A stretch of 64,000 nt of DNA from Rhizobium sp. SEMIA4064 (lineage in GTDB: Bacteria; Pseudomonadota; Alphaproteobacteria; Rhizobiales; Rhizobiaceae). The notes beneath the pieces were generated by a model. That model was not told the DNA's origin, did no database searches, and saw only the letters and a program-made list of their open reading frames with translations. A program made the translations under genes and the position numbers. The stretch spans positions 310,001 to 374,000 of the forward strand of contig NZ_PYJN01000013.1 of NCBI RefSeq assembly GCF_003025035.1. The letters are read 5' to 3'. Below are positions 6,603 to 23,429 of the stretch, piece by piece (positions within the stretch are counted from its first letter, which is position 1; each line of letters starts with the position of its first letter).

Positions 6603-9600
6603 ATGGCTCAGACCCTTTCGTTCAACGGTCGCAGGCGCGTACGCAAGTTTTTTGGTAAGATTCCCGAAGTCGCAGAGATGCCGAACCTCATCGAGGTTCA
6701 GAAGGCGTCCTACGATCAGTTCCTCATGGTCGAAGAGCCCAAGGGCGGCCGCCCTGACGAGGGTCTCCAGGCCGTATTCAAGTCGGTTTTCCCGATCACC
6801 GATTTCTCCGGCGCTTCCATGCTGGAGTTTGTATCCTATGAGTTCGAACCGCCGAAGTTCGACGTCGACGAATGCCGCCAGCGCGACCTGACCTACGCCG
6901 CGCCGCTGAAGGTCACTCTCCGTCTGATCGTGTTCGATATCGACGAAGATACCGGCGCGAAGTCTATCAAGGACATCAAGGAACAGAGCGTTTACATGGG
7001 CGACATGCCGCTCATGACGAACAACGGTACCTTCATCGTGAACGGCACCGAGCGCGTTATCGTGTCCCAGATGCACCGTTCGCCGGGCGTCTTCTTCGAC
7101 CACGACAAGGGCAAGAGCCACTCTTCCGGCAAGCTGCTCTTCGCTGCTCGCGTCATTCCGTACCGCGGCTCCTGGCTCGATATCGAATTCGACGCCAAGG
7201 ACATCGTCTACGCCCGTATCGACCGCCGCCGCAAGATTCCGGTGACGTCGCTGCTGATGGCGCTCGGCATGGACGGCGAAGAAATCCTGTCGACCTTCTA
7301 CACGAAGTCGCTCTATGAGCGCTCCGGCGAGGGCTGGCGCATTCCCTTCAAGGCGGAAACGCTGAAGGGCGCCAAGACCGTTACCGACATGATCGACGCC
7401 GATACCGGCGAAGTCGTAGTCGAAGGCGGCAAGAAGCTGACCCCGCGCCTGCTGCGTCAGTTGCAGGAAAAGGGCCTCAAGGCCTTGAAGGCCACCGACG
7501 AGGAGCTTTACGGCCTGTTCCTGGCGGAAGACATCGTCAACTTCCAGACCGGTGAGATCTATCTCGAAGCCGGCGATGAAATCGACGAGAAGACCCTTCC
7601 GGTGATCCTCAAGGCTGGTTTCGACGAAATCCCGGTTCTCGGCATCGACCATATCAACGTCGGCGCCTACATCCGTAACACGCTGTCTGCGGACAAGAAC
7701 GAGAACCGTCAAGACGCTCTGTTCGACATCTACCGCGTCATGCGTCCGGGTGAACCGCCGACCATGGAATCGGCCGAAGCCATGTTCAACTCGCTGTTCT
7801 TCGATGCGGAGCGTTACGACCTCTCCGCCGTCGGCCGCGTGAAGATGAACATGCGCCTCGATCTCGACGTCGAAGACACCGTCCGCATCCTGCGCAAGGA
7901 CGACATCCTGGCCGTGGTCAAGATGCTGGTCGAACTGCGCGACGGCAAGGGCGAAATCGACGACATCGACAACCTCGGCAACCGCCGCGTCCGCTCGGTC
8001 GGCGAGCTGATGGAAAACCAGTACCGTCTCGGCCTGCTCCGCATGGAGCGCGCGATCAAGGAACGTATGTCCTCGATCGAAATCGACACGGTTATGCCGC
8101 AGGATCTGATCAACGCGAAGCCGGCCGCTGCCGCCGTTCGCGAATTCTTCGGCTCCTCGCAGCTCTCGCAGTTCATGGACCAGGTGAACCCGCTCTCGGA
8201 AATCACCCACAAGCGCCGTCTTTCGGCTCTTGGCCCGGGCGGTTTGACCCGCGAACGCGCCGGCTTCGAAGTCCGCGACGTGCATCCGACCCACTATGGT
8301 CGCATTTGCCCGATCGAAACGCCGGAAGGCCCGAACATCGGTCTCATCAACTCGCTGGCGACCTTTGCCCGCGTCAACAAGTACGGCTTCATCGAAAGCC
8401 CTTATCGCCGCATCATCGACGGTAAGGTGACCAACGACGTGCTCTACCTCTCCGCCATGGAAGAGGCGAAGTACTACGTTGCTCAGGCCAACGCCGAGCT
8501 CGACGCCGACGGTTCCTTCATCGAGGAATTCGTCGTTTGCCGTCATGCTGGCGAAGTCATGCTCGCTCCGCGCGACAACATCAACCTGATGGACGTCTCG
8601 CCGAAGCAGCTTGTTTCGGTCGCTGCTGCTCTGATCCCATTCCTGGAAAACGACGACGCCAACCGCGCTCTCATGGGCTCGAACATGCAGCGTCAGGCCG
8701 TGCCGCTTCTGCGCGCCGAAGCTCCGTTCGTCGGCACCGGCATGGAGCCGGTTGTCGCCCGTGACTCTGGTGCTGCTATCGGCGCCCGCCGCGGCGGGGT
8801 GGTCGACCAGGTCGACGCAACGCGTATCGTTATCCGCGCCACCGAAGACCTCGATCCGTCGAAGTCCGGCGTCGATATCTACCGCCTGATGAAGTTCCAG
8901 CGTTCGAACCAGAACACCTGCGTCAACCAGCGTCCGCTGGTCACCGTCGGTGACGTGGTCAACAAGGGCGACATCTTGGCCGACGGTCCGTCGACCGATC
9001 TTGGCGATCTGGCGCTCGGCCGCAACGTGCTCGTCGCGTTCATGCCGTGGAACGGCTACAACTACGAAGACTCGATCCTGCTCTCCGAGCGTATCGTTGC
9101 CGACGACGTGTTCACCTCCATCCACATCGAAGAATTCGAAGTGATGGCGCGCGACACCAAGCTCGGTCCGGAAGAAATCACCCGCGACATTCCGAACGTT
9201 TCGGAAGAAGCGCTGAAGAACCTGGACGAAGCCGGCATCGTTTACATCGGCGCTGAAGTTCAGCCGGGCGACATCCTCGTCGGCAAGATCACGCCGAAGG
9301 GCGAAAGCCCGATGACGCCGGAAGAAAAGCTCCTGCGTGCCATCTTCGGTGAAAAGGCGTCCGACGTTCGCGACACCTCCATGCGCATGCCGCCCGGCAC
9401 CTACGGTACGGTCGTCGAAGTTCGCGTCTTCAACCGCCACGGCGTCGAGAAGGACGAACGCGCCATGGCGATCGAGCGCGAAGAGATCGAACGTCTGGCC
9501 AAGGACCGCGACGACGAACAGGCGATCCTCGACCGTAACGTCTACGGCCGCCTGATCGAAATGCTCCGCGGCCAGGTTGCACTTGCCGGTCCGAAGAGCT

Positions 9601-10745
9601 TCAAGAAGGGCACGGAACTGTCCAACGCCGTCGTCTCCGAATATCCGCGCTCGCAGTGGTGGATGTTCGCTGTCGAGGACGAAAAGGTCCAGGGCGAGCT
9701 CGAAGCTCTGCGCGGCCAGTACGACGAGTCCAAGTCGCGCCTTGAACAGCGCTTCATGGACAAGGTCGAGAAGGTCCAGCGCGGCGATGAAATGCCTCCG
9801 GGCGTCATGAAGATGGTCAAGGTCTTCGTCGCTGTGAAGCGTAAGATCCAGCCGGGCGACAAGATGGCCGGCCGTCACGGCAACAAGGGTGTTGTATCGC
9901 GCATCGTGCCGGTCGAAGACATGCCGTTCCTCGAAGACGGTACGCATGTCGACATCGTGCTGAACCCGCTCGGCGTGCCGTCGCGCATGAACGTCGGTCA
10001 GATTCTCGAGACGCACCTTGGCTGGGCTTGCGCCGGCATGGGTCGTCAGATCGGCGAGCTGATCGAAGCCTATAAGGCAAGCGGCAACATCGAGCCTTTG
10101 CGCCAGACGATCGACATGGTCGTCGGCGACGGTCCGAAGAGCGACGACGTTCACGAGTATGACGACGCGTCGGTTCTGCGTCTGGCCGATCAGTGGAAGC
10201 GTGGCGTGTCCATCGCGACCCCGGTCTTCGACGGCGCCGGCGAAGTCGACGTCAACGAGATGCTCGCAATGGCAGGTCTTAAGCAGACCGGTCAGTCGAC
10301 GCTCTATGACGGTCGTACCGGCGAGCAGTTCGACCGCCAGGTCACGGTTGGCTACATCTACATGCTGAAGCTGAACCACCTGGTCGACGACAAGATCCAC
10401 GCCCGCTCAATCGGCCCGTACTCGCTCGTCACCCAGCAGCCGCTGGGCGGTAAGGCGCAGTTCGGCGGTCAGCGCTTCGGCGAAATGGAAGTCTGGGCGC
10501 TCGAAGCTTACGGCGCAGCCTACACGCTGCAGGAAATGCTCACGGTCAAGTCGGACGACGTGGCCGGCCGCACCAAGGTCTACGAAGCCATCGTTCGTGG
10601 CGACGACACCTTCGAAGCGGGCATTCCGGAGAGCTTCAACGTTCTCGTCAAGGAAATGCGGTCGCTGGGTCTCAGCGTCGAATTGGAAAACTCCAAGGTC
10701 GACGAGCTGCAGGCAGCGGGCCAGCTTCCGGACGCAGCCGAGTAA
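6603..10745 (+). CDS. rpoB: RNA polymerase beta subunit
   Basis: A 1380-residue beta subunit, the usual alphaproteobacterial length. The ATG at 6603 follows AAAGGAGCGACG and opens [18 protein letters not shown]; the frame continues upstream but without a better start. The rifampicin region reads [19 protein letters not shown] then [15 protein letters not shown], keeping the Asp, His, Arg, Ser and Leu that mutate in resistant strains, so a drug-sensitive enzyme is predicted. The [15 protein letters not shown] segment near the active site and the C-terminal [20 protein letters not shown] segment that meets beta-prime are intact. Translation of rpoC is separate, 190 bases on. Confidence 0.99.
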   Translation: MAQTLSFNGRRRVRKFFGKIPEVAEMPNLIEVQKASYDQFLMVEEPKGGRPDEGLQAVFKSVFPITDFSGASMLEFVSYEFEPPKFDVDECRQRDLTYAAPLKVTLRLIVFDIDEDTGAKSIKDIKEQSVYMGDMPLMTNNGTFIVNGTERVIVSQMHRSPGVFFDHDKGKSHSSGKLLFAARVIPYRGSWLDIEFDAKDIVYARIDRRRKIPVTSLLMALGMDGEEILSTFYTKSLYERSGEGWRIPFKAETLKGAKTVTDMIDADTGEVVVEGGKKLTPRLLRQLQEKGLKALKATDEELYGLFLAEDIVNFQTGEIYLEAGDEIDEKTLPVILKAGFDEIPVLGIDHINVGAYIRNTLSADKNENRQDALFDIYRVMRPGEPPTMESAEAMFNSLFFDAERYDLSAVGRVKMNMRLDLDVEDTVRILRKDDILAVVKMLVELRDGKGEIDDIDNLGNRRVRSVGELMENQYRLGLLRMERAIKERMSSIEIDTVMPQDLINAKPAAAAVREFFGSSQLSQFMDQVNPLSEITHKRRLSALGPGGLTRERAGFEVRDVHPTHYGRICPIETPEGPNIGLINSLATFARVNKYGFIESPYRRIIDGKVTNDVLYLSAMEEAKYYVAQANAELDADGSFIEEFVVCRHAGEVMLAPRDNINLMDVSPKQLVSVAAALIPFLENDDANRALMGSNMQRQAVPLLRAEAPFVGTGMEPVVARDSGAAIGARRGGVVDQVDATRIVIRATEDLDPSKSGVDIYRLMKFQRSNQNTCVNQRPLVTVGDVVNKGDILADGPSTDLGDLALGRNVLVAFMPWNGYNYEDSILLSERIVADDVFTSIHIEEFEVMARDTKLGPEEITRDIPNVSEEALKNLDEAGIVYIGAEVQPGDILVGKITPKGESPMTPEEKLLRAIFGEKASDVRDTSMRMPPGTYGTVVEVRVFNRHGVEKDERAMAIEREEIERLAKDRDDEQAILDRNVYGRLIEMLRGQVALAGPKSFKKGTELSNAVVSEYPRSQWWMFAVEDEKVQGELEALRGQYDESKSRLEQRFMDKVEKVQRGDEMPPGVMKMVKVFVAVKRKIQPGDKMAGRHGNKGVVSRIVPVEDMPFLEDGTHVDIVLNPLGVPSRMNVGQILETHLGWACAGMGRQIGELIEAYKASGNIEPLRQTIDMVVGDGPKSDDVHEYDDASVLRLADQWKRGVSIATPVFDGAGEVDVNEMLAMAGLKQTGQSTLYDGRTGEQFDRQVTVGYIYMLKLNHLVDDKIHARSIGPYSLVTQQPLGGKAQFGGQRFGEMEVWALEAYGAAYTLQEMLTVKSDDVAGRTKVYEAIVRGDDTFEAGIPESFNVLVKEMRSLGLSVELENSKVDELQAAGQLPDAAE

Positions 10746-10755
10746 TAGCCGATAG

Positions 10756-10782
10756 GGTGCGCGCTGTTCGTCAGCGCGCACC
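10756..10782 (+). promoter_or_regulatory. Perfect 10-11 bp hairpin between rpoB and rpoC
   Basis: GGTGCGCGCT at 10756-10765 pairs exactly with 10773-10782, plus one further pair, leaving a TTCGT loop. It begins 10 bases after the rpoB stop codon. The following bases (GTTCCCGCC) contain no T-run, so complete termination is unlikely. RNA stabilisation or processing of the rpoB 3' end is inferred. Confidence 0.5.
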
Positions 10783-10935
10783 GTTCCCGCCGGCGCCCGA
10801 ATTCGTGTAGCGCTAGGCAGGGACGATTTCGCCGCATTCTGCGGTTATTGTCGTTTTAAGGCGTCAGTCCGGTTCCCGGGAATTTGCCGGCACTGATTGC
10901 AATTCGAGGGCGTTTCGCCCCTAAAGGAGACAGGC

Positions 10936-15147
<4,212 letters not shown>

Positions 15148-15172
15148 GCGGCTGGAGTTAAGCTGGAATCAA

Positions 15173-15207
15173 AAACCGCCCGGAGCGATCCGGGCGGTTT
15201 CTTTTTT
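15173..15207 (+). terminator. Intrinsic terminator after rpoC
   Basis: Twelve perfect pairs (15173-15184 with 15189-15200) close a GCGA tetraloop, followed by CTTTTTTC. It lies 25 bases after the rpoC stop codon and before the convergent gene at 15250. Confidence 0.9.
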
Positions 15208-15249
15208 CATCCATAGTGTGAAGAGCAGGCGAGGGGAGTGCGATCCCGT

Positions 15250-15543
15250 CTAGCGAAACCGAATGATCGCCACTTCGCCTTCCAGCGCGCCCTGATAGGC
15301 CGAGGCATGCGGTTCTTCGTCGGGCACGTCGGTCAGCATGCCGATCTGATCGAGATCGGCCTCGATGAAGCCTTCCTCAGCAAGGGCATTCAGCGCTTCG
15401 CGAACAGCGGTGTCGTCATCTGGTGCCTTCAGCATAACATGCAGGTCGACGCCTTCGCCGCCGTCCGTTTCATATCCCTTGCCGATGATGATGAAGACCA
15501 TGGGGCCGTCGAAATTGTTGTCGTTGTCTGGCTCTGTGATCAT
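15250..15543 (-). CDS. Conserved hypothetical protein, 97 aa
   Basis: A small acidic protein on the opposite strand between rpoC and the str operon. The beginning is rich in Asp and Asn, followed by a beta strand MVFIIIGKGYETDG, a second strand DLHVMLKAPDDDTAVREALNALAEEGF and an acidic C-terminal half. The strand-helix alternation suggests a small alpha/beta domain, but I do not recognise a named family. There is no signal peptide or membrane span. GGAAG precedes the ATG at six-base spacing. It is not part of the neighbouring operons and is convergent with rpoC. Confidence 0.7.
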   Translation of the reverse strand: MITEPDNDNNFDGPMVFIIIGKGYETDGGEGVDLHVMLKAPDDDTAVREALNALAEEGFIEADLDQIGMLTDVPDEEPHASAYQGALEGEVAIIRFR

Positions 15544-16048
15544 AAGTCTTCCTTCGGTGGTATCGATTCGGCCGAGCGATTCTCTGAACTGCCCTTGCCG
15601 ATCGGTGAAATTGTCTTTCTGTGATTCCTTATAGGGATTTTAACGAAATACCCAAGTCTATCTTGCCGGAGCGACGCCATTTCCTCGTCTGAGGCGCCAA
15701 ACGGCTGGTTTGGCCCGTCTTTTCGGGGTTTGTGACAAAGATAATTCTTAACCGGCCTTGACGAACCTGCGGGAAACCAGTAGTACCGCCGCCATCAGGA
15801 CCCATGTGAGGCATGGCTGTTCGGAGCGACGCGCTCTGGAGTTCACCTCAAACAAGGTTCTAAACGCACGTTGAAGACACGAATGCTGCACGCAAGACGC
15901 AATTTGCTGCGTCCTCTGCTTTTTTGTGGTCCATCTGCGAAAGCGGATCGGGCCACGTTTTGCGCATTGAGGCGAACGTGTGTCGTGCCGGAGACGGCGA
16001 GAGTTAAGCCCGCAAGGGTGTCGAGACAGATTTACAAGGGATGGTTGA
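15544..16048 (+). other. str operon upstream region
   Basis: A 505-base non-coding stretch between the divergent small gene and rpsL. It contains the promoter candidate annotated at 15758-15786 and a long untranslated leader of about 250 bases before rpsL. Short open frames inside it have no ribosome binding sites or family resemblance, so I treat the region as regulatory. I found no tRNA and no repeat. Confidence 0.6.
15758..15786 (+). promoter_or_regulatory. Candidate promoter of rpsL-rpsG-fusA-tuf
   Basis: TTGACG at 15758-15763 and TAGTAC at 15781-15786 with a 17-base spacer. The CTTGACG core agrees with the alphaproteobacterial housekeeping -35 element. The -10 box is weaker. The position would give a leader of roughly 255 bases. 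Confidence 0.5.
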
Positions 16049-16420
16049 ATGCCTACCGTAAACCAGCTAATCCGCAAGCCTCGCCAGGCGCAGGTAAAGC
16101 GTAATAAGGTTCCCGCTCTTCAGGAGAACCCGCAGAAGCGTGGTGTTTGCACCCGCGTCTACACGACGACGCCGAAGAAGCCGAACTCGGCTCTGCGTAA
16201 GGTCGCAAAGATCCGCCTCACCAACGGCTTTGAAGTCATTGGTTACATCCCGGGCGAAGGTCACAACCTTCAGGAGCACTCTGTCGTCATGATCCGTGGC
16301 GGCCGCGTCAAGGACCTTCCGGGTGTTCGCTACCACATCATCCGCGGCGTTCTCGATACCCAGGGTGTCAAGAACCGCAAGCAGCGCCGTTCCAAGTACG
16401 GTGCAAAGCGTCCGAAGTAA
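16049..16420 (+). CDS. rpsL: 30S ribosomal protein S12
   Basis: A 123-residue S12. The conserved loops [12 protein letters not shown] and [13 protein letters not shown] keep Lys43 and Lys88, the residues changed in most streptomycin-resistant mutants, so the ribosome is predicted to be streptomycin-sensitive. S12 monitors codon-anticodon pairing in the decoding centre. It is the first gene of the str operon, preceded by a long leader; rpsG follows after 77 bases. Confidence 0.98.
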
Positions 16421-16497
16421 TTCGGTTTCAGGTAATCCGGCGCTGCGCGAGGTTCTCCGCGTTGTAAAGCGCCGCTAACAGTTGAGAGACGAGAAGT

Positions 16498-16968
16498 ATG
16501 TCCCGACGTCACAGAGCAGAAAAGCGCGAGATCAATCCGGACCCGAAGTTCGGCGATCTGGTTGTCACGAAGTTCATGAATGCCATCATGCTGGACGGCA
16601 AGAAGTCCGTAGCTGAAAACATCGTATACGGCGCATTCGACGCCGTGCAGGGCAAGGCAAAGCAGGAGCCGCTCGGCGTGTTCCATCAGGCTTTGGATAA
16701 CATCGCTCCGCACGTTGAAGTCCGTTCGCGCCGCGTTGGTGGTGCTACATATCAGGTTCCGGTCGACGTTCGTCCCGAGCGCCGTCAGGCTCTTGCTATT
16801 CGCTGGCTGATCTCTGCTGCCCGCAAGCGCAACGAAACCACCATGGTCGACCGTCTCTGCGGCGAACTTCTTGATGCCTCCAACAACCGCGGCTCTGCCG
16901 TCAAGAAGCGCGAAGACACGCACAAGATGGCTGATGCCAACCGTGCGTTCTCGCATTATCGCTGGTAA
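16498..16968 (+). CDS. rpsG: 30S ribosomal protein S7
   Basis: A 156-residue S7 with the conserved N-terminus [19 protein letters not shown], the [16 protein letters not shown] helix, and the beta-hairpin region [19 protein letters not shown] that reaches the E site. S7 starts assembly of the 30S head; in E. coli it also regulates the str mRNA by binding between rpsL and rpsG. That junction here is 77 bases and could host such a site, but I cannot demonstrate the structure. fusA starts 30 bases downstream. Confidence 0.98.
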   Translation: MSRRHRAEKREINPDPKFGDLVVTKFMNAIMLDGKKSVAENIVYGAFDAVQGKAKQEPLGVFHQALDNIAPHVEVRSRRVGGATYQVPVDVRPERRQALAIRWLISAARKRNETTMVDRLCGELLDASNNRGSAVKKREDTHKMADANRAFSHYRW

Positions 16969-16998
16969 TCCCGAACGGTTTCCGAAAGGCAGTCCACT

Positions 16999-19098
16999 AT
17001 GGCTCGCGAATATAAAATCGAAGACTACCGCAATTTCGGTATCATGGCGCACATCGACGCCGGCAAGACCACGACGACCGAGCGTATCCTTTACTACACC
17101 GGCAAGTCGCACAAGATCGGCGAAGTCCACGACGGCGCAGCCACCATGGACTGGATGGAGCAGGAGCAGGAGCGTGGCATCACGATCACCTCTGCTGCTA
17201 CCACGACCTTCTGGAAGGGCCGTGACGGCAAGATGCGCCGCTTCAACATCATCGACACCCCCGGCCACGTCGACTTCACCATCGAAGTCGAGCGTTCGCT
17301 GCGCGTTCTCGACGGCGCTATCGCTCTGCTCGATGCCAACGCTGGTGTTGAGCCGCAGACGGAAACCGTCTGGCGTCAGGCTGAGAAGTATCATGTTCCG
17401 CGCATGATCTTCTGCAACAAGATGGACAAGACCGGCGCCGACTTCTATCGCTCGGTCGAGATGATCAAGAGCCGCCTCGGTGCGACCGCCGTCGTCATGC
17501 AGCTCCCGATCGGCGCTGAAAGCGATTTCAAGGGCGTTATCGACCTGATCGAGATGAACGCTCTCATCTGGCGCGACGAGTCGCTCGGCGCCCAGTGGGA
17601 CGTCGTCGAAATCCCGGAAGACATGAAGGCCAAGGCTGAAGAATATCGCGAAAAGCTGATCGAGACGGTTGTCGAGATCGACGAAGCTGCGACCGAAGCC
17701 TATCTGGAAGGCAACCTGCCGGACAACGATCAGATCCGTGCGCTCGTCCGTCGCGGCACGATCGACGTCAAGTTTCACCCGATGTTCTGCGGCACCGCTT
17801 TCAAGAACAAGGGCGTTCAGCCGCTGCTCGACGCTGTTGTCGATTACCTGCCGTCTCCGATCGACATCCCGGCGATCAAGGGCATTGACGTCAAGACGGA
17901 AGCTGAAATCCACCGTCACGCTGACGATGCTGAGCCGCTCTCCATGCTGGCGTTCAAGATCATGAACGACCCCTTCGTCGGTTCGCTGACCTTCGCCCGT
18001 ATCTACTCCGGCAAGCTCGAAAAGGGCGCGTCGGTCATGAACACGGTCAAGGACAAGCGCGAGCGCGTCGGCCGCATGCTGCAGATGCACTCCAACTCGC
18101 GTGAAGACATCGAAGAAGCCTTCGCTGGCGACATCGTTGCTCTGGCCGGTCTCAAGGAAACCACCACTGGCGATACGCTCTGCGATCCACTGAAGCCGGT
18201 TATCCTCGAGCGCATGGAATTCCCCGAGCCGGTCATCCAGATCGCGATCGAGCCCAAGACCAAGGGCGACCAGGAAAAGATGGGCCTCGCGCTCAACCGC
18301 CTGGCTGCCGAAGATCCGTCCTTCCGCGTCAAGACGGACCAGGAATCGGGTCAGACGATCATTGCCGGCATGGGTGAACTTCACCTCGACATCATCGTCG
18401 ACCGCATGCGTCGTGAATTCAAGGTCGAAGCAACCGTCGGCGCGCCGCAGGTTGCTTACCGCGAAACCATCACGCGTCAGACCGAGAAGGACTACACCCA
18501 CAAGAAGCAGTCGGGTGGTACCGGTCAGTTCGCTCGCGTCAAGATCGTGTTCGAACCGAACCCGGAAGGCGACGATTTCAAGTTCGAGTCCAAGATCGTC
18601 GGCGGTGCTGTTCCGAAGGAATACGTTCCGGGCGTTCAGAAGGGCATCGAAAGCGTTCTGTCTTCGGGCCCACTGGCTGGCTTCCCGATGCTCGGCGTCA
18701 AGGCGACACTGATCGACGGTGCCTTCCACGACGTCGACTCGTCGGTTCTGGCCTTCGAAATCGCTTCGCGCGCTTGCTTCCGTGAAGCAGCCCGTGAAGC
18801 TGGTGCCCAGCTCCTCGAGCCGATGATGAAGGTCGAAGTCGTGACGCCGGAAGATTACGTCGGCGACGTCATCGGCGACCTGAACTCGCGTCGTGGCCAG
18901 ATCCAGGGCCAGGAAAGCCGCGGTATCGCTGTTGTCATCAACGCGAACGTCCCGCTGGCAAACATGTTTAAGTACGTCGACAACCTGCGCTCCATGTCTC
19001 AGGGCCGCGCGCAGTACACGATGACCTTCGATCATTATTCGCCGGTCCCGTCGAACGTCGCACAGGAAATCCAGGCAAAGTATTCCGGTCAGAAGTGA
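16999..19098 (+). CDS. fusA: Elongation factor G
   Basis: A 699-residue translocation GTPase. G1 is AHIDAGKTT (from residue 17), the switch I element [11 protein letters not shown] follows, then G3 DTPGHVDF and G4 NKMD. Domain IV, which enters the decoding site, contains the [17 protein letters not shown] region, and the C-terminal domain has the [13 protein letters not shown] stretch. Length and motifs match canonical EF-G rather than a tetracycline-resistance or EF-G2 paralog. It is third in the str operon, with tuf 67 bases behind. Confidence 0.99.
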   Translation: MAREYKIEDYRNFGIMAHIDAGKTTTTERILYYTGKSHKIGEVHDGAATMDWMEQEQERGITITSAATTTFWKGRDGKMRRFNIIDTPGHVDFTIEVERSLRVLDGAIALLDANAGVEPQTETVWRQAEKYHVPRMIFCNKMDKTGADFYRSVEMIKSRLGATAVVMQLPIGAESDFKGVIDLIEMNALIWRDESLGAQWDVVEIPEDMKAKAEEYREKLIETVVEIDEAATEAYLEGNLPDNDQIRALVRRGTIDVKFHPMFCGTAFKNKGVQPLLDAVVDYLPSPIDIPAIKGIDVKTEAEIHRHADDAEPLSMLAFKIMNDPFVGSLTFARIYSGKLEKGASVMNTVKDKRERVGRMLQMHSNSREDIEEAFAGDIVALAGLKETTTGDTLCDPLKPVILERMEFPEPVIQIAIEPKTKGDQEKMGLALNRLAAEDPSFRVKTDQESGQTIIAGMGELHLDIIVDRMRREFKVEATVGAPQVAYRETITRQTEKDYTHKKQSGGTGQFARVKIVFEPNPEGDDFKFESKIVGGAVPKEYVPGVQKGIESVLSSGPLAGFPMLGVKATLIDGAFHDVDSSVLAFEIASRACFREAAREAGAQLLEPMMKVEVVTPEDYVGDVIGDLNSRRGQIQGQESRGIAVVINANVPLANMFKYVDNLRSMSQGRAQYTMTFDHYSPVPSNVAQEIQAKYSGQK

Positions 19099-19165
19099 CC
19101 GGAATACCAATTGACCGATAACAAGAATTGATCCCTTCGGGGACAAGAAAAACGGAGAGCCGAAA

Positions 19166-20341
<1,176 letters not shown>

Positions 20342-20652
20342 TTCGAAGCCGGCCACTCCATCCGAGTGGCCGATTCGATGACAATAATATGATGCAAGCG
20401 GCAGTAGCCGCTTGCTTATGACATCGAAATGTTGCAAATGGCGCGCGAGCGCGATTTGCGCGCTGCTTCGGATAACGAAGCAGCCAATGAGATTAACAAT
20501 AAGGTGGGCCGAAAGGTCTGAAGAAGTGGATGGGGATGCCGCAGCCGGCGTCCCCCTCGATCTTTGAAACCGGTGGTCCGCCTTAGGAAAAAGAACAATC
20601 CGTGCCCTTTTTTAGCGGCACGCGAGATAACAAAACACAAGGATAACGTCGA
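20342..20652 (+). promoter_or_regulatory. tuf-rpsJ gap with three stacked hairpins
   Basis: The 311-base gap holds three stems in its first 120 bases: nine pairs at 20350-20372 with a CATCC loop, nine perfect pairs at 20394-20415 with an AGTA loop, and an interrupted stem at 20434-20459. None has a strong T-run. In E. coli the S10 leader is the target of L4-mediated attenuation and repression; this leader may play that part or may be a processing region after tuf. The later 190 bases show no clear structure or promoter. Confidence 0.5.
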
Positions 20653-20961
20653 ATGAACGGCCAAAATATCCGCATTCGCCTGAAGGCGTTCGATCACCGA
20701 ATTCTCGATGCTTCCACGCGCGAGATCGTGTCGACGGCGAAGCGCACCGGTGCTAGCGTCCGGGGCCCCGTTCCGCTTCCGACTCGTATCGAGAAGTTCA
20801 CGGTAAACCGGTCCCCGCACATCGACAAGAAGAGCCGCGAGCAGTTCGAGATGCGCACGCATAAGCGCCTTCTCGACATCGTTGACCCGACCCCGCAGAC
20901 GGTAGACGCGCTGATGAAGCTCGATCTCGCCGCCGGTGTCGATGTTGAGATCAAGCTCTGA
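20653..20961 (+). CDS. rpsJ: 30S ribosomal protein S10 (NusE)
   Basis: A 102-residue S10 with conserved N-terminus [19 protein letters not shown] and the [20 protein letters not shown] loop that penetrates the 30S head. Besides its ribosomal role, S10 is NusE, the partner of NusB in antitermination and of the NusG KOW domain in coupling. It opens the S10 operon, whose genes run without a break to rpsQ. Confidence 0.98.
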   Translation: MNGQNIRIRLKAFDHRILDASTREIVSTAKRTGASVRGPVPLPTRIEKFTVNRSPHIDKKSREQFEMRTHKRLLDIVDPTPQTVDALMKLDLAAGVDVEIKL

Positions 20962-21000
20962 GACCTCTGGTCCTCGAGCTGAGTGAGAAGGATTGAACCG

Positions 21001-21642
21001 ATGCGTTCAGGTGTGATTGCACAGAAGGTGGGAATGACCCGCGTCTATAACGACGCCGGCGAGCACGTCCCGGTAACCGTATTGCGTTTGGATGGCTGCC
21101 AGGTCGTGGCCCAGCGCACAGTAGAAAAGAATGGCTACACCGCAGTTCAGCTCGGTGCCGGCCAGGCAAAAGTTAAGAACACGACGAAGGCCCTGCGCGG
21201 TCATTTCGCCGTTGCCAGCGTTGAGCCGAAGGCCAAGCTCGTTGAATTTCGTGTTACGGATGAAAACCTGCTCGAAGTCGGCACCGAGCTCAAGGCCGCT
21301 CACTTCACGGCGGGCCAGCTCGTCGACGTGACCGGCACGACGATCGGTAAGGGCTTTGCAGGCGCTATCAAGCGTCACGGCTTCGGCGGTCTGCGCGCCA
21401 CGCACGGTGTGTCGGTTTCGCACCGCTCGCACGGTTCGACCGGCTCGCGCCAGGATCCGGGCAAGGTGTTCAAGAACAAGAAGATGGCTGGTCACATGGG
21501 CCAGACTCGCGTCACGACGCAGAACCTCGAAGTGGTATCGACCGATGAAGATCGCGGTCTGATCCTCGTCAAGGGTGCAGTTCCCGGCTCCAAGGGTGCC
21601 TGGATCATCGTGCGCGACGCCGTCAAGTCGGCCGCGAAGTAA
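21001..21642 (+). CDS. rplC: 50S ribosomal protein L3
   Basis: A 213-residue L3. The start region [15 protein letters not shown] is the family N-terminus, and the long loop [19 protein letters not shown] then [12 protein letters not shown] is the extension approaching the peptidyl transferase centre. The frame begins 18 bases upstream, but AAGGATTGAACCG before the ATG at 21001 sets the start. L3 is one of the two proteins that nucleate 50S assembly. Confidence 0.98.
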   Translation: MRSGVIAQKVGMTRVYNDAGEHVPVTVLRLDGCQVVAQRTVEKNGYTAVQLGAGQAKVKNTTKALRGHFAVASVEPKAKLVEFRVTDENLLEVGTELKAAHFTAGQLVDVTGTTIGKGFAGAIKRHGFGGLRATHGVSVSHRSHGSTGSRQDPGKVFKNKKMAGHMGQTRVTTQNLEVVSTDEDRGLILVKGAVPGSKGAWIIVRDAVKSAAK

Positions 21643-21655
21643 GGGAGCCAAACCA

Positions 21656-22276
21656 ATGGAATTGAACGTCAAGACCCTCGAGGGAAAAGACGCTGGGAAG
21701 GTTTCCCTTTCTGATGCGATTTTCGGCCTCGAGCCGCGTGAGGACATCCTCGCTCGCGTCGTCCGCTGGCAGCTTGCAAAGAAGCAGCAGGGCACGCATC
21801 AGGCAAAGGGCCGCGCAGATGTAGCGCGCACCGGTGCCAAGATGTACAAGCAGAAGGGTACGGGCCGCGCTCGTCACCATTCGGCTCGCGCTCCGCAGTT
21901 CCGCGGCGGTGGTAAGGCTCACGGCCCGGTCGCTCGCAGCCACGAGCACGATCTGCCGAAGAAGGTTCGCGCCCTCGGCCTGCGTCACGCTCTGTCGGCC
22001 AAGCTGAAGTCCGAAGACGTCATCGTCATCGACAGCCTGGTTGCAGCCGATGCCAAGACCAAGGCTCTGGCCAGCACTTTCGAGACGCTCGGCCTGACCA
22101 ATGCGCTCTTCATCGGTGGAGCTGAGCTCGATAGCAACTTCAAGCTCGCGGCTCAGAACATCCCGAACATCGATGTTCTGCCGATCCAGGGCATCAACGT
22201 TTATGACATCCTGCGCCGCGGCAAGCTTGTGCTGTCCAAGGCTGCAGTTGAAGCTCTAGAGGAGCGATTCAAGTGA
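21656..22276 (+). CDS. rplD: 50S ribosomal protein L4
   Basis: A 206-residue L4. The internal loop [20 protein letters not shown] lines the peptide exit tunnel near L22; mutations here give macrolide resistance in other bacteria, and the loop is intact. In E. coli L4 also represses the S10 operon. GGGAGCC lies before the ATG at 21656. The stop codon overlaps the GTG of rplW by four bases, indicating translational coupling. Confidence 0.98.
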   Translation: MELNVKTLEGKDAGKVSLSDAIFGLEPREDILARVVRWQLAKKQQGTHQAKGRADVARTGAKMYKQKGTGRARHHSARAPQFRGGGKAHGPVARSHEHDLPKKVRALGLRHALSAKLKSEDVIVIDSLVAADAKTKALASTFETLGLTNALFIGGAELDSNFKLAAQNIPNIDVLPIQGINVYDILRRGKLVLSKAAVEALEERFK

Positions 22277-22566
22277 CGGATCTTCGCCATTACGATGTGA
22301 TCGTTTCTCCTGCGATCACCGAAAAGTCCACGCTGGTTTCGGATAACAACCAGGTTGTTTTCAACGTTGCCAAGACCGCGACGAAGCCTGAAATCAAGGC
22401 TGCCGTCGAAGCGCTGTTCGGCGTCAAGGTTACGGCCGTCAACACTCTGCTCCGCAAGGGCAAGACCAAGCGATTTAAAGGTCTCGTCGGCAAGCAGAAG
22501 GACGTGAAGAAGGCTGTTGTGACGCTCGCCGAAGGCCAGTCGATCGACGTCTCCACCGGTCTCTGA
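22273..22566 (+). CDS. rplW: 50S ribosomal protein L23
   Basis: A 97-residue L23 beginning at GTG inside the last codons of rplD. It has the N-terminal [14 protein letters not shown] and the [16 protein letters not shown] helix, with the basic [10 protein letters not shown] loop in the middle. L23 lies at the tunnel exit and is the docking site for signal recognition particle and trigger factor. rplB follows after 11 bases. Confidence 0.98.
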   Translation: MTDLRHYDVIVSPAITEKSTLVSDNNQVVFNVAKTATKPEIKAAVEALFGVKVTAVNTLLRKGKTKRFKGLVGKQKDVKKAVVTLAEGQSIDVSTGL

Positions 22567-22577
22567 GGAATAAGAAA

Positions 22578-23414
22578 ATGGCATTGAAAACATTCAATCC
22601 GACGACCCCGAGCCAGCGACAGCTCGTCATTGTCGACCGCTCCTCGCTCTACAAGGGCAAGCCGGTCAAGACGCTGACGGAAGGCCTGACCTCCAAGGGT
22701 GGCCGCAACAACACCGGCCGCATCACCGTGCGTTTCCAGGGTGGCGGTCACAAGCGCAGCTATCGTCTGGTCGACTTCAAGCGTCGCAAGTTCGACGTTG
22801 AGGCATCGGTCGAGCGCATCGAATACGACCCGAACCGTACCGCTTACATCGCTCTGGTGAAGTACACGGACGGCGAACTGGCCTACATCCTCGCTCCGCA
22901 GCGTCTTGCTGCCGGCGACAAGGTCGTCGCTTCGGAAAAGGCAGTGGACGTGAAGCCGGGCAACACCATGCCGCTTCAGTTCATCCCGGTCGGCTCCATC
23001 ATCCACAACGTGGAGATGAAGCCGGGCAAGGGCGGTCAGATCGCTCGTTCGGCTGGCTCCTACGCTCAGCTCGTTGGTCGTGACCAGGGCATGGCGATCC
23101 TTCGCCTGAACTCCGGCGAACAGCGCCTCGTGCATGGCAATTGCCTTGCAACGATCGGTGCGGTTTCGAATCCGGATCATGCCAACATCAACGACGGTAA
23201 GGCCGGTCGTTCGCGTTGGCGTGGCAAGAAGCCGCATAACCGCGGCGTTGTCATGAACCCGGTTGACCATCCGCACGGCGGTGGTGAAGGCCGTACCTCT
23301 GGTGGTCGCCATCCGGTGACCCCATGGGGCAAGCCGACCAAGGGCAAGCGTACGCGGTCGAACAAGTCGACCGACAAGATGATCATGCGCTCGCGCCATC
23401 AGCGCAAGAAGTAA
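22578..23414 (+). CDS. rplB: 50S ribosomal protein L2
   Basis: A 278-residue L2. The C-terminal [14 protein letters not shown] motif contains the histidine placed near the peptidyl transferase centre, and the N-terminal OB-like region includes [15 protein letters not shown]2 is needed for subunit association and for tRNA binding at the A and P sites. It is flanked at 11 and 15 bases by rplW and rpsS. Confidence 0.98.
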   Translation: MALKTFNPTTPSQRQLVIVDRSSLYKGKPVKTLTEGLTSKGGRNNTGRITVRFQGGGHKRSYRLVDFKRRKFDVEASVERIEYDPNRTAYIALVKYTDGELAYILAPQRLAAGDKVVASEKAVDVKPGNTMPLQFIPVGSIIHNVEMKPGKGGQIARSAGSYAQLVGRDQGMAILRLNSGEQRLVHGNCLATIGAVSNPDHANINDGKAGRSRWRGKKPHNRGVVMNPVDHPHGGGEGRTSGGRHPVTPWGKPTKGKRTRSNKSTDKMIMRSRHQRKK

Positions 23415-23429
23415 GAGAGGAAGTCTCAA

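Noticed and set aside
8100-8400. Possible rifampicin-resistance change in RpoB (Val in MDQVNPLSE where E. coli has Asn).
   Set aside because: The main resistance positions (Asp, His, Arg, Ser, Leu) are wild-type, and the Val appears to be ordinary alphaproteobacterial variation.
6522-10400. Very long open frames antisense to rpoB, also antisense to rpoC (10921-14865) and to fusA-tuf (16330-19335).
   Set aside because: They mirror GC-rich codons of strongly conserved genes, have no ribosome binding sites or family resemblance, and give compositionally odd proteins rich in Val, Arg, Asp and His.
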